A stretch of DNA of 19,759 bases from contig JAYRFV010000095.1 in assembly GCA_041908165.1 (NCBI GenBank), positions 1 to 19,759 of the forward strand. Direction: 5' to 3'. The position numbers were made by a program, and so were the translations under genes. Within the stretch, counting starts at the first letter, position 1. Each line of letters opens with the position of its first letter. A model generated the notes under the pieces. That model was given only the letters and a program-made list of their open reading frames with translations. It was not told the DNA's origin and ran no database searches. This DNA comes from JACQZU01 sp041908165 (GTDB lineage: Bacteria > Acidobacteriota > Holophagae > Holophagales > Holophagaceae). Shown here one piece after another: positions 1-7,618 of this stretch.

Positions 1-1221
1 CACCACCAGGCCGGAGCGCAGCTTGGGCTCGAACCAGGTGGACTTGGGCGGCATGATCTGGCCGGCGTCGGCCACCGACATCAGCTGGTCGAGGCTGGTG
101 GGATACAGGCTGAAGGCGACCGCCCAGCCGTCCTTCACCCGCCGTTCCAGCTCCTCCATGCCGCGGATGCCGCCGACGAAGTCGATGCGCTTGTCGGTGC
201 GCGGATCCTGGATGCCCAGCACCGGCCCCAGGAGGTTCTCCTGCAGGATGCTGACATCCAGGCCCTTGACCGGATCGTTGGCCGGGTAGCTTCCGGGCCT
301 GGCCTTCAGGGTCTTCCACTCGCCGTCCAGGTACATGCCGAAGGTGGCGGGCAGGGCCGGGCTCTTCGCCTCGCTGGGGAGGATCTCGAAGCGTTCGGCC
401 ACCTTGGCCAGGAACTGCTCCTTGCCCAGGCCGTTGAGGTCCTTCACCACGCGGTTGTAGTCCATGATGTGCAGCTGGTCGTGGGGGAACACCACCGCCA
501 TGAAGCTCTCGTAGGACTCGCCGCCCCAGGGCTTGGGGTTGGCCTCCCGCTGGGCCTGGCCGTAACGGGCCGCGGCGGCGGTGCGGTGGTGGCCGTCGGC
601 CACGTACAGGGCCGGAACCCCGTTGAACAGGGTGACCAGTTCGAGGATCGTGCGCTCCTCCTCGATCACCCAGACCGTGTGGCCGATCCCGTCGTCGGTG
701 ACGATGTCGATGTCCGGCGTGCGCTTGCGCACGTCGTCGACGATGTGGTCGATGTAGGGCACCGCGCGGTAGGCCAGGAACACCGGCTCGGCGTTGGCCT
801 TCTGCTCGGTGACGTGGCGGGTGCGGTCGTCCTCCTTGTCGCGGCGCGTGTACTCGTGCTTCTTGATCAGGCCCTGCTCGTACTCCTTGACGCTGCAGAG
901 GCCCACCAGGCCGACCTGGACGTGGTCGCCCATCCGCTGCTGGTAGACGTACAGGCAGGGCTTCTGGTCCTGGCCGAGCAGGCCCTCCTGGATCAGGTTC
1001 TGCAGGTTCTCGTGGCCCTTGGCGTAGACCCGGTCGTCGTGGATGTCCACATCCCCGGGCAGGTCGATCTCCGGACGGCCCACGTGCAGGAAGCTGAAGG
1101 CGTTGCCCGCCGCCATCTTCCGCGCCTCGTCGGTGTTGATGACGTCGTAGGGGACCGAGGCCACCTTGGCGGCATGGACCTGCTTCGGCCGGAAGCCTTT
1201 GAAGGGGAGGAGCTGCGACAT
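1..1221 (-). CDS. DUF1015 family protein (3' end cut by window edge)
   Basis: A continuous minus-strand frame of 407 codons begins at ATG 1221 (MSQLLPFKGFRPKQV) and is still open at base 1, so a short C-terminus is missing. The start follows AAAAGGAC at good spacing. Family hallmarks are the N-terminal PFKGFRP and VPYDV segments (residues 6-27), the KHEYTRRDKEDDRTRH block (121-136), ADGHHRTAAA (208-217) and the closing FEPKLRSGLV. The function of DUF1015 is not established. The DGHHR motif recalls the ParB/sulfiredoxin-like fold used by some ATP-dependent serine kinases, but that link is inference. No signal peptide or membrane segment is seen, so it is probably cytosolic. The next gene upstream on the same strand, the response regulator, ends 207 bp away, so this gene probably has its own promoter. 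Confidence 0.9.
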   Translation of the reverse strand, partial: MSQLLPFKGFRPKQVHAAKVASVPYDVINTDEARKMAAGNAFSFLHVGRPEIDLPGDVDIHDDRVYAKGHENLQNLIQEGLLGQDQKPCLYVYQQRMGDHVQVGLVGLCSVKEYEQGLIKKHEYTRRDKEDDRTRHVTEQKANAEPVFLAYRAVPYIDHIVDDVRKRTPDIDIVTDDGIGHTVWVIEEERTILELVTLFNGVPALYVADGHHRTAAAARYGQAQREANPKPWGGESYESFMAVVFPHDQLHIMDYNRVVKDLNGLGKEQFLAKVAERFEILPSEAKSPALPATFGMYLDGEWKTLKARPGSYPANDPVKGLDVSILQENLLGPVLGIQDPRTDKRIDFVGGIRGMEELERRVKDGWAVAFSLYPTSLDQLMSVADAGQIMPPKSTWFEPKLRSGLVV

Positions 1222-1319
1222 GGGACCGTCCTTTTCGCGTTGTGCCGACGGCCTGGATCGCGGCCGGCGGGAGCCATTCCGGGGATGGCCCCAGGATAGA
1301 GCCCCGTCCATGTGGCCCT

Positions 1320-1381
1320 GGTCACACTTGACCGGGGTATTCACATTGAAAGCGAACAGTCGCAGGCATATTCACTTGAAT
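1320..1381. promoter_or_regulatory. Three related short inverted repeats upstream of the DUF1015 gene
   Basis: Three look-alike dyads lie in the 207 bp between the response regulator and the DUF1015 gene. GGTCA-CACT-TGACC is at 1320-1333, ATTCA-CAT-TGAA at 1339-1350 and ATTCA-CT-TGAAT at 1370-1381. All share a TCAC(n)TTGA core. The stretch around the last two is also locally AT-rich. They sit about 100-160 bp upstream of the DUF1015 start, where an operator could lie. No protein is known to bind them. Confidence 0.35.
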
Positions 1382-1428
1382 GGAATATTTTTCGCCGCAG
1401 CGTCAGCCCGGTCCGCGCGGGCCCCCGG

Positions 1429-2163
1429 TCAGGACGCGTCCTGGTTGCCCAGGTCCTTGATGAGGGCGGCGTTCAGCAGGATCTCGGTGACCGGCAGGTC
1501 GAGGGTGCGCTCCACCCGGCAGGCGTCCACGAACTCGATCTCCGGGCGCTCCCAGTTCAGGATCCGGTAGGCGCTCTGCAGCGGTTCCAGGTCCCTCAGG
1601 GCGGCATGGATCAGCTCGCCATCCTTCACGTACAGGTAGCCCAGTTCATCCTCCTGGCGGACGGTCATGGTGCAGCTCTTCTGTTCCCAGTTCATCAGCT
1701 GCAGCAGGCTGCCCAGGGCGATCCCGCGCACCATCCCGTCGGGACGGCGCTGGGCGGCCAGCCGGATCTCGTCCATCAGCAAGGACAGCCGCGGCGGCTT
1801 GTTCAGGATCCGCAAGGCGCCGATGAACAGCGGCGTGTTCTGGTGCTCGGATTCGGGCAGGCCGGTCATGACCAGCACCGGGATGGACGGGTAGCGTTCG
1901 GTGACGATGGCGATCAGCTTGAAGCCGTCCATGACCGGCATGCTCAGGTCGGTGACCAGCACGTCCACCGCCTCGGATTGCAGGATCTCCAGGGCCTTCA
2001 GTCCGTTCTCGGCGAGCCGGATGCGGAATCCCTGGAGCCCCTTGAGGCCCATGCGGTACAGGTTCAGGGTGGCGCGGTCGTCCTCCACCACCAGCACGGT
2101 CCGGCTCGGCGCCTCCTTGGCAGGGGGCTTCCAGGCGTAGGGGTTGGCGTCCTCGCGGCTCAT
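1429..2163 (-). CDS. Response regulator: CheY-like receiver plus PATAN (DUF4388) domain
   Basis: This is a 244-residue protein. Residues 20-138 form a receiver domain with the acidic pair E27-D28-D29, the phospho-acceptor D72 in LVTDLSMPVMDG, T100 in VLVMTG and K122 in the LNKPP loop. Residues 143-215 match the PATAN/DUF4388 pattern (GIALGSLLQLMNWEQKSCTMTV...GYLYVKDGELIHA). There is no DNA-binding output domain. In related proteins PATAN is thought to pass signals through protein-protein contact, for example in gliding, twitching or phototaxis control; its role here is unknown. The start is ATG 2163, since the frame extends upstream but the upstream sequence is low-complexity and lies inside the next gene. 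The Shine-Dalgarno is weak (CCAGG). The GH113-like gene ends 31 bp upstream on the same strand, which suggests co-transcription. No histidine kinase is nearby. Confidence 0.9.
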   Translation of the reverse strand: MSREDANPYAWKPPAKEAPSRTVLVVEDDRATLNLYRMGLKGLQGFRIRLAENGLKALEILQSEAVDVLVTDLSMPVMDGFKLIAIVTERYPSIPVLVMTGLPESEHQNTPLFIGALRILNKPPRLSLLMDEIRLAAQRRPDGMVRGIALGSLLQLMNWEQKSCTMTVRQEDELGYLYVKDGELIHAALRDLEPLQSAYRILNWERPEIEFVDACRVERTLDLPVTEILLNAALIKDLGNQDAS

Positions 2164-2194
2164 CCTGGCTGGAAGTCTACTCCGGGCACCGAGG

Positions 2195-3463
2195 TCAGGA
2201 CTCCCTTCTTTCCCGGCCCTTGGGGATCTTGCGGGCCGGCGCGGGCTCGGCGGCGACGAGGCGCTCGGCGGCGGCGAAATCCGCCGGGCGCCGGGCCCGC
2301 CACTCCAGAACCCAGGCCGGCAGGGCGGCATCCTCGTAGTCGCGCACCTTGCGCAGGTGGCTGGCCAGCGATTCGGTGAGGGCGTCCTGCAGGTTCTTCG
2401 GCTCCGGGGGGATGTGGCCCTCGAAGATCGGCTCGTTAAGGTACCAGAGCAGGGTCTGCTCAACCGGCTTGCCCCAGGGGGCGTAGGTGCGGTCCTCCGG
2501 ACCGCCCACCGGCTTGCGGGCGAGGTGCTCGCCGTAGAGGTAGTAGAACACCGCCTCGCCGTCGCTCCAGTTGCGCAGCACCTTGAAGGCGCCCTTCATC
2601 AGCAGGTCCTGGAGGTCCAGGTCGAGGGGCTTCTCGGTGCGGAAGTCCCAGGGCCCGACGTGGGCGTGGGCCACCGACGGGTAGCCGACCTCGGTGATCA
2701 TGACCGGCCGGCCGAAGCGCACCTGCAGGGTCCGCGCCTTGGCGACGATCCACCACCAGGCGTCGCGGATCTGGGCCTCGCTCGGGTAGTCGTCGTACTT
2801 GGCGATGGGATCGTAGGTGTTCATCCCGATCACGTCGAGGCAGTCGCCGAAGGTGAAGCTGTCGTGGGCGTCGAAGTTGACGCTGTAGGTGATCTTGCCG
2901 CGGTACACCCTGCGGACCTCGGCCACCAGGGCGCGCCAGCGGTCCGGGAAGCGGTGGGTGGAGGCCATCTCGGTGCCGACGCTGAACCACTCCACGCCGC
3001 CCTCCTGGGCCAGCCGGGCCAGGCGGACGTTGAAGGCGGTGTAGTCCAGCCACCACCGGTCCCAGTCGGCGGGGGCGATGTTGCCGCGCCACCAGTCCGC
3101 ATTCTCCGCCTCGTCGCGCATGTTGAGGGTCGGGAAGAACATCATCCGCAGCCGCCGCTCGCGGGCCTGGCGGAAGGTCTGCCGCAGCGCCGCCTCGCTG
3201 GGGCTCGAGGTCGGGTGGCGGAGGATCTCGCTGCTGCGGCCCGTGTCCATGCGGTAGATGGCCTGCAGGCTGACGCAGGTCGCTCCGGTGGCGGCGATCC
3301 GGTCCAGTTCCTCGTGGTAGTCGTAGTCGGGGAGGCCGGCATACATCCCGAGCACGATGCCGCGGGGCTGGGGCACCAGACGCCGCTTCTCGCGCTGGCG
3401 CACCACGAGGAAGGCCACCGGCAGGGCGAGCAGGGCGAGGATGGCCAGGAGGCGTCGGATCAT
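2195..3463 (-). CDS. Membrane-anchored GH113-like TIM-barrel glycoside hydrolase
   Basis: This is a 422-residue protein. Residues 2-21 (IRRLLAILALLALPVAFLVV) are a signal peptide or N-terminal anchor followed by a basic stretch, so the rest is probably periplasmic. The body looks like a (beta/alpha)8 barrel of the GH113 type, a family known for beta-mannanases. SVGTEM places a likely acid/base Glu at 165, and VMITEVGYPS places a likely nucleophile Glu at 258. MFFPTLNMRDEAENADWW and NFDAHDSFTFGDCLDVIGMNTYDPI are typical barrel segments. Residues beyond about 355 form a polar, charged tail with no recognised domain. Start ATG 3463 has GGAGC about 4 bases upstream. Substrate cannot be told from sequence. 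It is divergently transcribed from the outer-membrane barrel gene and followed by the response regulator. Confidence 0.8.
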   Translation of the reverse strand: MIRRLLAILALLALPVAFLVVRQREKRRLVPQPRGIVLGMYAGLPDYDYHEELDRIAATGATCVSLQAIYRMDTGRSSEILRHPTSSPSEAALRQTFRQARERRLRMMFFPTLNMRDEAENADWWRGNIAPADWDRWWLDYTAFNVRLARLAQEGGVEWFSVGTEMASTHRFPDRWRALVAEVRRVYRGKITYSVNFDAHDSFTFGDCLDVIGMNTYDPIAKYDDYPSEAQIRDAWWWIVAKARTLQVRFGRPVMITEVGYPSVAHAHVGPWDFRTEKPLDLDLQDLLMKGAFKVLRNWSDGEAVFYYLYGEHLARKPVGGPEDRTYAPWGKPVEQTLLWYLNEPIFEGHIPPEPKNLQDALTESLASHLRKVRDYEDAALPAWVLEWRARRPADFAAAERLVAAEPAPARKIPKGRERRES

Positions 3464-3498
3464 GCGGGCTCCAGGTTCCAGGGTAGCGAGGGGCGGGG

Positions 3499-3524
3499 CC
3501 CGGTTCCCGCGCGTCGAACCCGGG
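3499..3524. repeat. Imperfect inverted repeat in the divergent promoter region
   Basis: CCCGGTTC at 3499-3506 pairs with GAACCCGGG at 3516-3524, with one extra C, across a 9-base spacer. It lies between the divergent GH113-like and barrel genes, just upstream of the AT-rich stretch. It could be an operator or a hairpin in the leader of the minus-strand gene. There is no direct evidence for either. Confidence 0.3.
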
Positions 3525-3533
3525 AAAGTCATA

Positions 3534-3539
3534 TATAAT
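3534..3539 (+). promoter_or_regulatory. Likely -10 box (TATAAT) for the outer-membrane barrel gene
   Basis: A perfect TATAAT lies in the only AT-rich run nearby (3530-3565, in otherwise GC-rich DNA). It would place a transcript start near 3546 and a leader of about 30 bases before the TTG start. No good -35 hexamer is seen at the usual spacing. Confidence 0.5.
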
Positions 3540-3575
3540 AAAAATACGCTATGTGACTTTTTAAGGAGATGCGCC

Positions 3576-4829
3576 TTGCGCCGCCCTTTGCCCAGATGGC
3601 TGGTCCTCGGACTGACCGGAACGGCCCTGTTCTCCCAACCATCGCCCCCGGGCCGCCTGCGGCTCCACCTGGAACTCAAGCAGGCCTGGGCGGACGAAGA
3701 CTACCTGCGCCAGGGGCTGTCCTGGGTGGAGTGGGTGCGGGATCCAGCCGGGGCCCAGGTCCAGCTGCTCCTGGTGGTGGAACCCGCCGCCGGCGGCGGC
3801 AGCACGTATACGATCCGGTTCGTGGGACTGGGCGAATTCGCGGGCATCGACGACCGGTTCACCTATCCGGTCGCCCCGGCAAGCACGCCAGACACGGTGC
3901 GCCGGGGGCTGGCCACCCGGCTGGCGCTCGGCCTGGCACGGTACGCTGCGCGGTTGCGCCAGGCCGATTCGCTGGAACTGAAGGTGAAGGAGGGTGCCGC
4001 TCCCGAACCCGCCGCGGCGAAGGCAGACCCCTGGAACGGCTGGGTCCACCGGGTCCAGGCCAACGGCTACTTCAGCGGGGAAAGCCAGACGGCCTCCTCC
4101 AGCACGTCCGCCTTCGTGGGTTCCGCCAAGGTCACGGCAGAGGATTTCTACCGGGTCTCCCTGACGGGGAACTGGAACCAGAGCCGGTTCGAACTCGAGG
4201 ATTCGGTCGTGCGCAGCGGTTCCGAGTCCTACAGCGCCGCTGCGGCCATGGCCAGGAGCCTCTCCGACCGCTGGACCTGGGGCCTGATGGGCGGCGTGGT
4301 CCGCTCACCCCGTTCCAACATCGCCTCCCAGATCCGGGTCGGCCCGGCCTTGGAGTACAACCTCTGGAAATATTCCGAATCCTCCCAGCGCCAGTTGACC
4401 TTCCTCTACCGTCCGGGGCTGCGGCGGAGCGTCTACATGGAGGAGACCCTGTTCGGGAAGACCCGTGAGAGTGACGCCGACAACAGCCTGGCCATCGCCC
4501 TGGACCTGAACCAGCCCTGGGGCACCGTGAGCGCGAGCCTGTTCGGTTCCGCGTTCCTGGGCGACTGGAACAAGAACAGCCTCGGCGTGTATGGAAGCAT
4601 GGATTTGCGTCTGGCGAAGGGGCTCGGTTTCAACCTGTACGCCAGCTACTCCCGGGTGCGGGACCAGGTCGCCCTTCCGCGCAGCGGGGCTACCGACGAG
4701 GACGTGCTGCTGCGTCGCAGGGAGCTCGCGACGGCCTACCGCTTCTACGGATCCGTCGGCATCAGCTACACCTTCGGCTCGATCTTCAACAGCGCGGTCA
4801 ACTCACGGTTCAGGAACGCCGGTTTCTGA
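3576..4829 (+). CDS. Predicted outer-membrane beta-barrel protein (TTG start)
   Basis: This is a 417-residue protein starting at TTG 3576. AAGGAG at 3563-3568 sits 7 bases upstream, and the reading frame fits a signal peptide (MRRPLPRWLVLGLTGTALFS, residues 1-20). Residues 25-130 are a soluble mixed domain (LELKQAWADEDYLRQGLSWVEWVRD, FVGLGEFAGIDDRFTY). A linker rich in Ala, Pro and Glu spans about 138-150. From about 155 the protein shows alternating polar/hydrophobic strands rich in aromatics (YRVSLTGNWNQSRFEL, VGPALEYNLWKYS, LTFLYRPGLRRSVYMEE, GFNLYASYSRVRDQV, YGSVGISYTFG), and it ends in Phe, as outer-membrane barrels usually do. Function is unknown; pore or surface roles are possible. It converges with the CorC-like gene, with 21 bp between stops and no clear terminator. 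Confidence 0.75.
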   Translation: MRRPLPRWLVLGLTGTALFSQPSPPGRLRLHLELKQAWADEDYLRQGLSWVEWVRDPAGAQVQLLLVVEPAAGGGSTYTIRFVGLGEFAGIDDRFTYPVAPASTPDTVRRGLATRLALGLARYAARLRQADSLELKVKEGAAPEPAAAKADPWNGWVHRVQANGYFSGESQTASSSTSAFVGSAKVTAEDFYRVSLTGNWNQSRFELEDSVVRSGSESYSAAAAMARSLSDRWTWGLMGGVVRSPRSNIASQIRVGPALEYNLWKYSESSQRQLTFLYRPGLRRSVYMEETLFGKTRESDADNSLAIALDLNQPWGTVSASLFGSAFLGDWNKNSLGVYGSMDLRLAKGLGFNLYASYSRVRDQVALPRSGATDEDVLLRRRELATAYRFYGSVGISYTFGSIFNSAVNSRFRNAGF

Positions 4830-4850
4830 GGACGCCGGTCGCGCAGGACG

Positions 4851-6098
4851 CTAGCCCCGCTGCACCCGCACCAGCAGCACCCGGGCGCCGTCCATCTGCA
4901 GGACCTTGAGGCGGAAGCCGTCCAGCACCACCTCGTCGCCGGACTCGGGCACCCGGCCGAGCATGGACATCAGCAGGCCGCCGACGGTGTCGAAACCGTC
5001 GCGGCCGAAGGTCAGGCCGAAGCGCTCGGCGAAGTCCTCGACGTGGACCTGGCCGGAGACTTCGAACACGCCCTGCGCGGTCTCGACGATGTCCGCGGGC
5101 GATTCGTGCTCGTCGCGGATCTCGCCGACGACCTCCTCGAGCAGGTCCTCCACCGTCACCACCCCGGACATCCCGCCGAACTCATCCACCACCACCGCCA
5201 ACTGGCGGCGGGCGCGCTGCATCTCGCGCAGGAGTTCCTGCACCGGCTTGCTCTCCGGCACGAAGAAGGGCTGCATCAGCAGGCCCCGGACGGCCAGTTC
5301 GGGCTGGTCGGGGTGCTGCAGCAGGTCCTTGAGCAGCAGCACGCCGACCACGTGGTCGATGGTGCCCTCGTAGACCGGCAGGCGGCTGTGCCGGGATTCG
5401 CGGAAGGCTTCCCAGGCCTGGGCGGCTGTGGCGTCGGCGGGCAGGGCGAGGATCCGGGTGCGCGGCGTCATCACCTCGCGGACCAGGGTGTCGCCGAAGC
5501 TCACGACGTTGCGGATCAGCTCGCGATCCTCGGCCTCCAGGATGCCCTCGGCCTCGCCTTCCTCGAGCAGGGCGGTGACCGCATCCTCGGTGACCTCCTG
5601 CTCTTCCGCCTCGCGGCGGTTTTCGGTCTCCTCGCGCTCGATCCGGGCGGCGACCGCGGCCACCAGGATGGCCATGGGCGGGTGGAACGGGGCGTAGAAG
5701 GGGAACAGCCGGCGCAACCAGGCACCCGGATCCCGGGAGGTCAGACGGTAGGGCAGGGCGAAATCGAAGGTCCACAGGTAGCCCAGGGCGACCGCGGCCA
5801 GGATCCCGGGGCCCCAGGGCAGGGTCCGGAAAATCGACCACCCCAGGCCGAGGACCGCGAGGAGGAGGACCTGGCTCCAGATCCCCAAGCCGAGGCCGAG
5901 CGCCTGCGGCCGTTCGAGCAGGCGACCCAGCAGCCCGTCGCCGAAGGCCGACTCCTCCAGCAGCCGCCGCCGCTGGATCGAAGGCAGGGCCTGGAAGGCG
6001 GCCTGGGCCGCCACCACGGCGGCACGGTAGGCCACCAGGAGGATCAGGACCAGGACCAGCCAGGCAAGGGATTGGCTGCCGCCGGGAGGTTCGCTCAC
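4851..6098 (-). CDS. CNNM/CorC-type membrane protein with CBS pair and CorC_HlyC domain
   Basis: This is a 415-residue protein. The N-terminal 150 residues hold hydrophobic segments at about 11-35, 68-90, 97-117 and 138-152, in the place of the CNNM (DUF21) membrane domain. An acidic linker follows (155-190). VREVMTPRTRI (206-216) opens a CBS pair running to about 327, which includes the hallmark VVDEFGGMSGVVTVEDLLEEVVGEI. Residues 340-413 are the CorC_HlyC domain (FEVSGQVHVEDFAERFGL, DTVGGLLMSMLGRVPESGDEV). Relatives move or regulate Mg2+ or other divalent cations, or are called hemolysin-like. The N-terminal half is unusually divergent. The start is GTG 6098, as no ATG lies nearby in frame, and its Shine-Dalgarno is weak. 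It is the last gene of a likely three-gene run, 28 bp after the acyltransferase. Confidence 0.9.
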   Translation of the reverse strand: MSEPPGGSQSLAWLVLVLILLVAYRAAVVAAQAAFQALPSIQRRRLLEESAFGDGLLGRLLERPQALGLGLGIWSQVLLLAVLGLGWSIFRTLPWGPGILAAVALGYLWTFDFALPYRLTSRDPGAWLRRLFPFYAPFHPPMAILVAAVAARIEREETENRREAEEQEVTEDAVTALLEEGEAEGILEAEDRELIRNVVSFGDTLVREVMTPRTRILALPADATAAQAWEAFRESRHSRLPVYEGTIDHVVGVLLLKDLLQHPDQPELAVRGLLMQPFFVPESKPVQELLREMQRARRQLAVVVDEFGGMSGVVTVEDLLEEVVGEIRDEHESPADIVETAQGVFEVSGQVHVEDFAERFGLTFGRDGFDTVGGLLMSMLGRVPESGDEVVLDGFRLKVLQMDGARVLLVRVQRG

Positions 6099-6126
6099 CG
6101 GACGATTCTAACCCGGACCGCGCGGC

Positions 6127-7599
6127 TCAGGCGCCGGCCCGGCGCCGCAGCTGCTCCTCGATTTTGCGCCGGCCTTCCTCGTTGATGCGCAGCCTGCGCC
6201 GGGTCGCCTCGCGGAAATACTCCTCCGGGTCCCGGCAGAGGCCGTCGGGAGTCGGGGCCAGGCCCTTGCGGGCGCGCGCGGCGGTGAGCATGGCATAGGG
6301 CTCGCGGGCAAGCTCCGGGCTCTCCAGGTAGAAGCGGTAGGTCCACCAGCCGCCGGCCAGGAACCAGACGGCCAGGCAGCTCACCGCGGCGCGCTGCAGG
6401 CGCCGCATCCGCTCCGGCTGCTTCCGCATGTCGCGCCAGGCCAGGCCGGCCCAGAGGTTCAGGCCGATGATGGCGGCGGTGAGCAGCAGGGTCCCGCTCC
6501 AGCCCTGGGTGCCCCAATCCCAGCCGGTGACCCCAAGGACGGCAGGGGTGAGCAGCACGCCGAAGATCAGGTTGAGGTGCAGCATGTACAGGAGCAGGCT
6601 CTCCTGGCTGGCGGCCACCACCGGATTCGGGCCCGGAAGCCGCGGCCGCACCCGTTCGAGGAAGCCCAGGAGGGCCCCGCCCATCAGCAGGTAGCCGAGG
6701 CGGTCGGCGACGCTGGGCAGGGTGGTGTTGTGGATGGTCTGCAGCTCGTTCCAGGTCCAGGCGCCCCAGGGGCCGTGCAGCAGCCAGCCGCCGCCGGGGT
6801 TCTGCACCCAGGTGCCTTGCCACAGCCAGGCTTTCTTGAAGGTCGAGCCGAACGCCCAAAGCCCAGCCCCTAGCAGGAGCAGGCCCAGCAGCCAGCGGCC
6901 CTCGCCCATCCGCGCCCGGCCGTCGGCGTCGGCCTCCACCCGGCCCCAGCGGTACAGGCCGCCCAGGAAGGCGCCGAAGGCCGGGAAGGCGATCCACGGG
7001 AACAGCGGGAACAGCGCCTGGACACCCCGGTCGGGGTTGCCGTTGAGAAGGCCGCGCACCGGCAGCCACAGGCCGTCGCCGACGCCGCTGCTCCAGAGGT
7101 ACGGGGAGATGACCGGCACCCAGACCGCCAGCCCCAGCGCCACCCAGGTGTACACCTTCGGGTTGCGGATGATCCGCGCCAGCGCCTGCAGGATCAGCAG
7201 GCTGAAGACGATGCACTGGAGCACGTCGATCTTGAACAGCTCGCGCAGCTTCTGCGGCGTGGCGAGCACCGTCCACTCGGCCAGGGTGAAGCCTGGCGCG
7301 TGCAGGGCGTAGGCGCAGAGCAGGATGAAGCCCAGCCGCCGGGCGGTGTCCGGCCAGAACGGGCGCAGGCTGCCATCGGCCCGGAAGGTGCTGAGGCTGA
7401 GGCTGAACCCGGCGGCCAGGGTGAAGCTCGGCGCCACCAGGCCGTTCAGGTAGTTCAGCCACTCCGGGCGCAGTGCCGGCTGCAGCCAGACGTTGACGCA
7501 GTGCACCTCGATCATGACGATCACCGCCCACCCGCGCAGCTGGTCGATCCAGTCGCAGCGCTTCGAGGGTGAGCGGTCGGCCCAGAATTCCTTCAGCAT
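6127..7599 (-). CDS. DUF1624/HGSNAT-like integral membrane acyltransferase
   Basis: This is a 490-residue multi-spanning protein with about ten or more hydrophobic segments. The opening RCDWIDQLRGWAVIVMIEVHCVNVWL (residues 14-39) has the D-x-LRG start and a membrane-embedded His (H33) typical of the DUF1624/heparan-alpha-glucosaminide N-acetyltransferase-like family and related acyltransferases. These move acyl groups from acyl-CoA across the membrane onto sugars or glycans. Other segments are APSFTLAAGFSLSLS (56-70), FPLFPWIAFPAFGAFLGGLY and a late SQESLLLYMLHLNLIFG. After the last helix (about 412-430) a basic cytosolic tail of about 60 residues ends in EEGRRKIEEQLRRRAGA. The acceptor is unknown. 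ATG 7599 has GGGGAG upstream at short spacing. The permease gene stops only 19 bp upstream. Confidence 0.8.
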   Translation of the reverse strand: MLKEFWADRSPSKRCDWIDQLRGWAVIVMIEVHCVNVWLQPALRPEWLNYLNGLVAPSFTLAAGFSLSLSTFRADGSLRPFWPDTARRLGFILLCAYALHAPGFTLAEWTVLATPQKLRELFKIDVLQCIVFSLLILQALARIIRNPKVYTWVALGLAVWVPVISPYLWSSGVGDGLWLPVRGLLNGNPDRGVQALFPLFPWIAFPAFGAFLGGLYRWGRVEADADGRARMGEGRWLLGLLLLGAGLWAFGSTFKKAWLWQGTWVQNPGGGWLLHGPWGAWTWNELQTIHNTTLPSVADRLGYLLMGGALLGFLERVRPRLPGPNPVVAASQESLLLYMLHLNLIFGVLLTPAVLGVTGWDWGTQGWSGTLLLTAAIIGLNLWAGLAWRDMRKQPERMRRLQRAAVSCLAVWFLAGGWWTYRFYLESPELAREPYAMLTAARARKGLAPTPDGLCRDPEEYFREATRRRLRINEEGRRKIEEQLRRRAGA

Positions 7600-7618
7600 G
7601 GGGCTCCCCGTCGGCGGG

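Noticed and set aside
469..1299. A 276-codon plus-strand frame opposite DUF1015
   Set aside because: Val/Leu/Gly/Asp-rich antisense shadow; DUF1015 motifs lie on the minus strand.
1430..1443. Palindrome CAGGACGCGTCCTG at the response regulator stop
   Set aside because: It lies mostly inside the last codons, has no T-run, and can be explained by chance.
3569..4468. Frame starting at ATG 3569 over the barrel gene
   Set aside because: The ATG abuts the Shine-Dalgarno, the product has no signal peptide, and it is Pro/Gly/Arg-rich; the TTG 3576 frame encodes a plausible secreted barrel.
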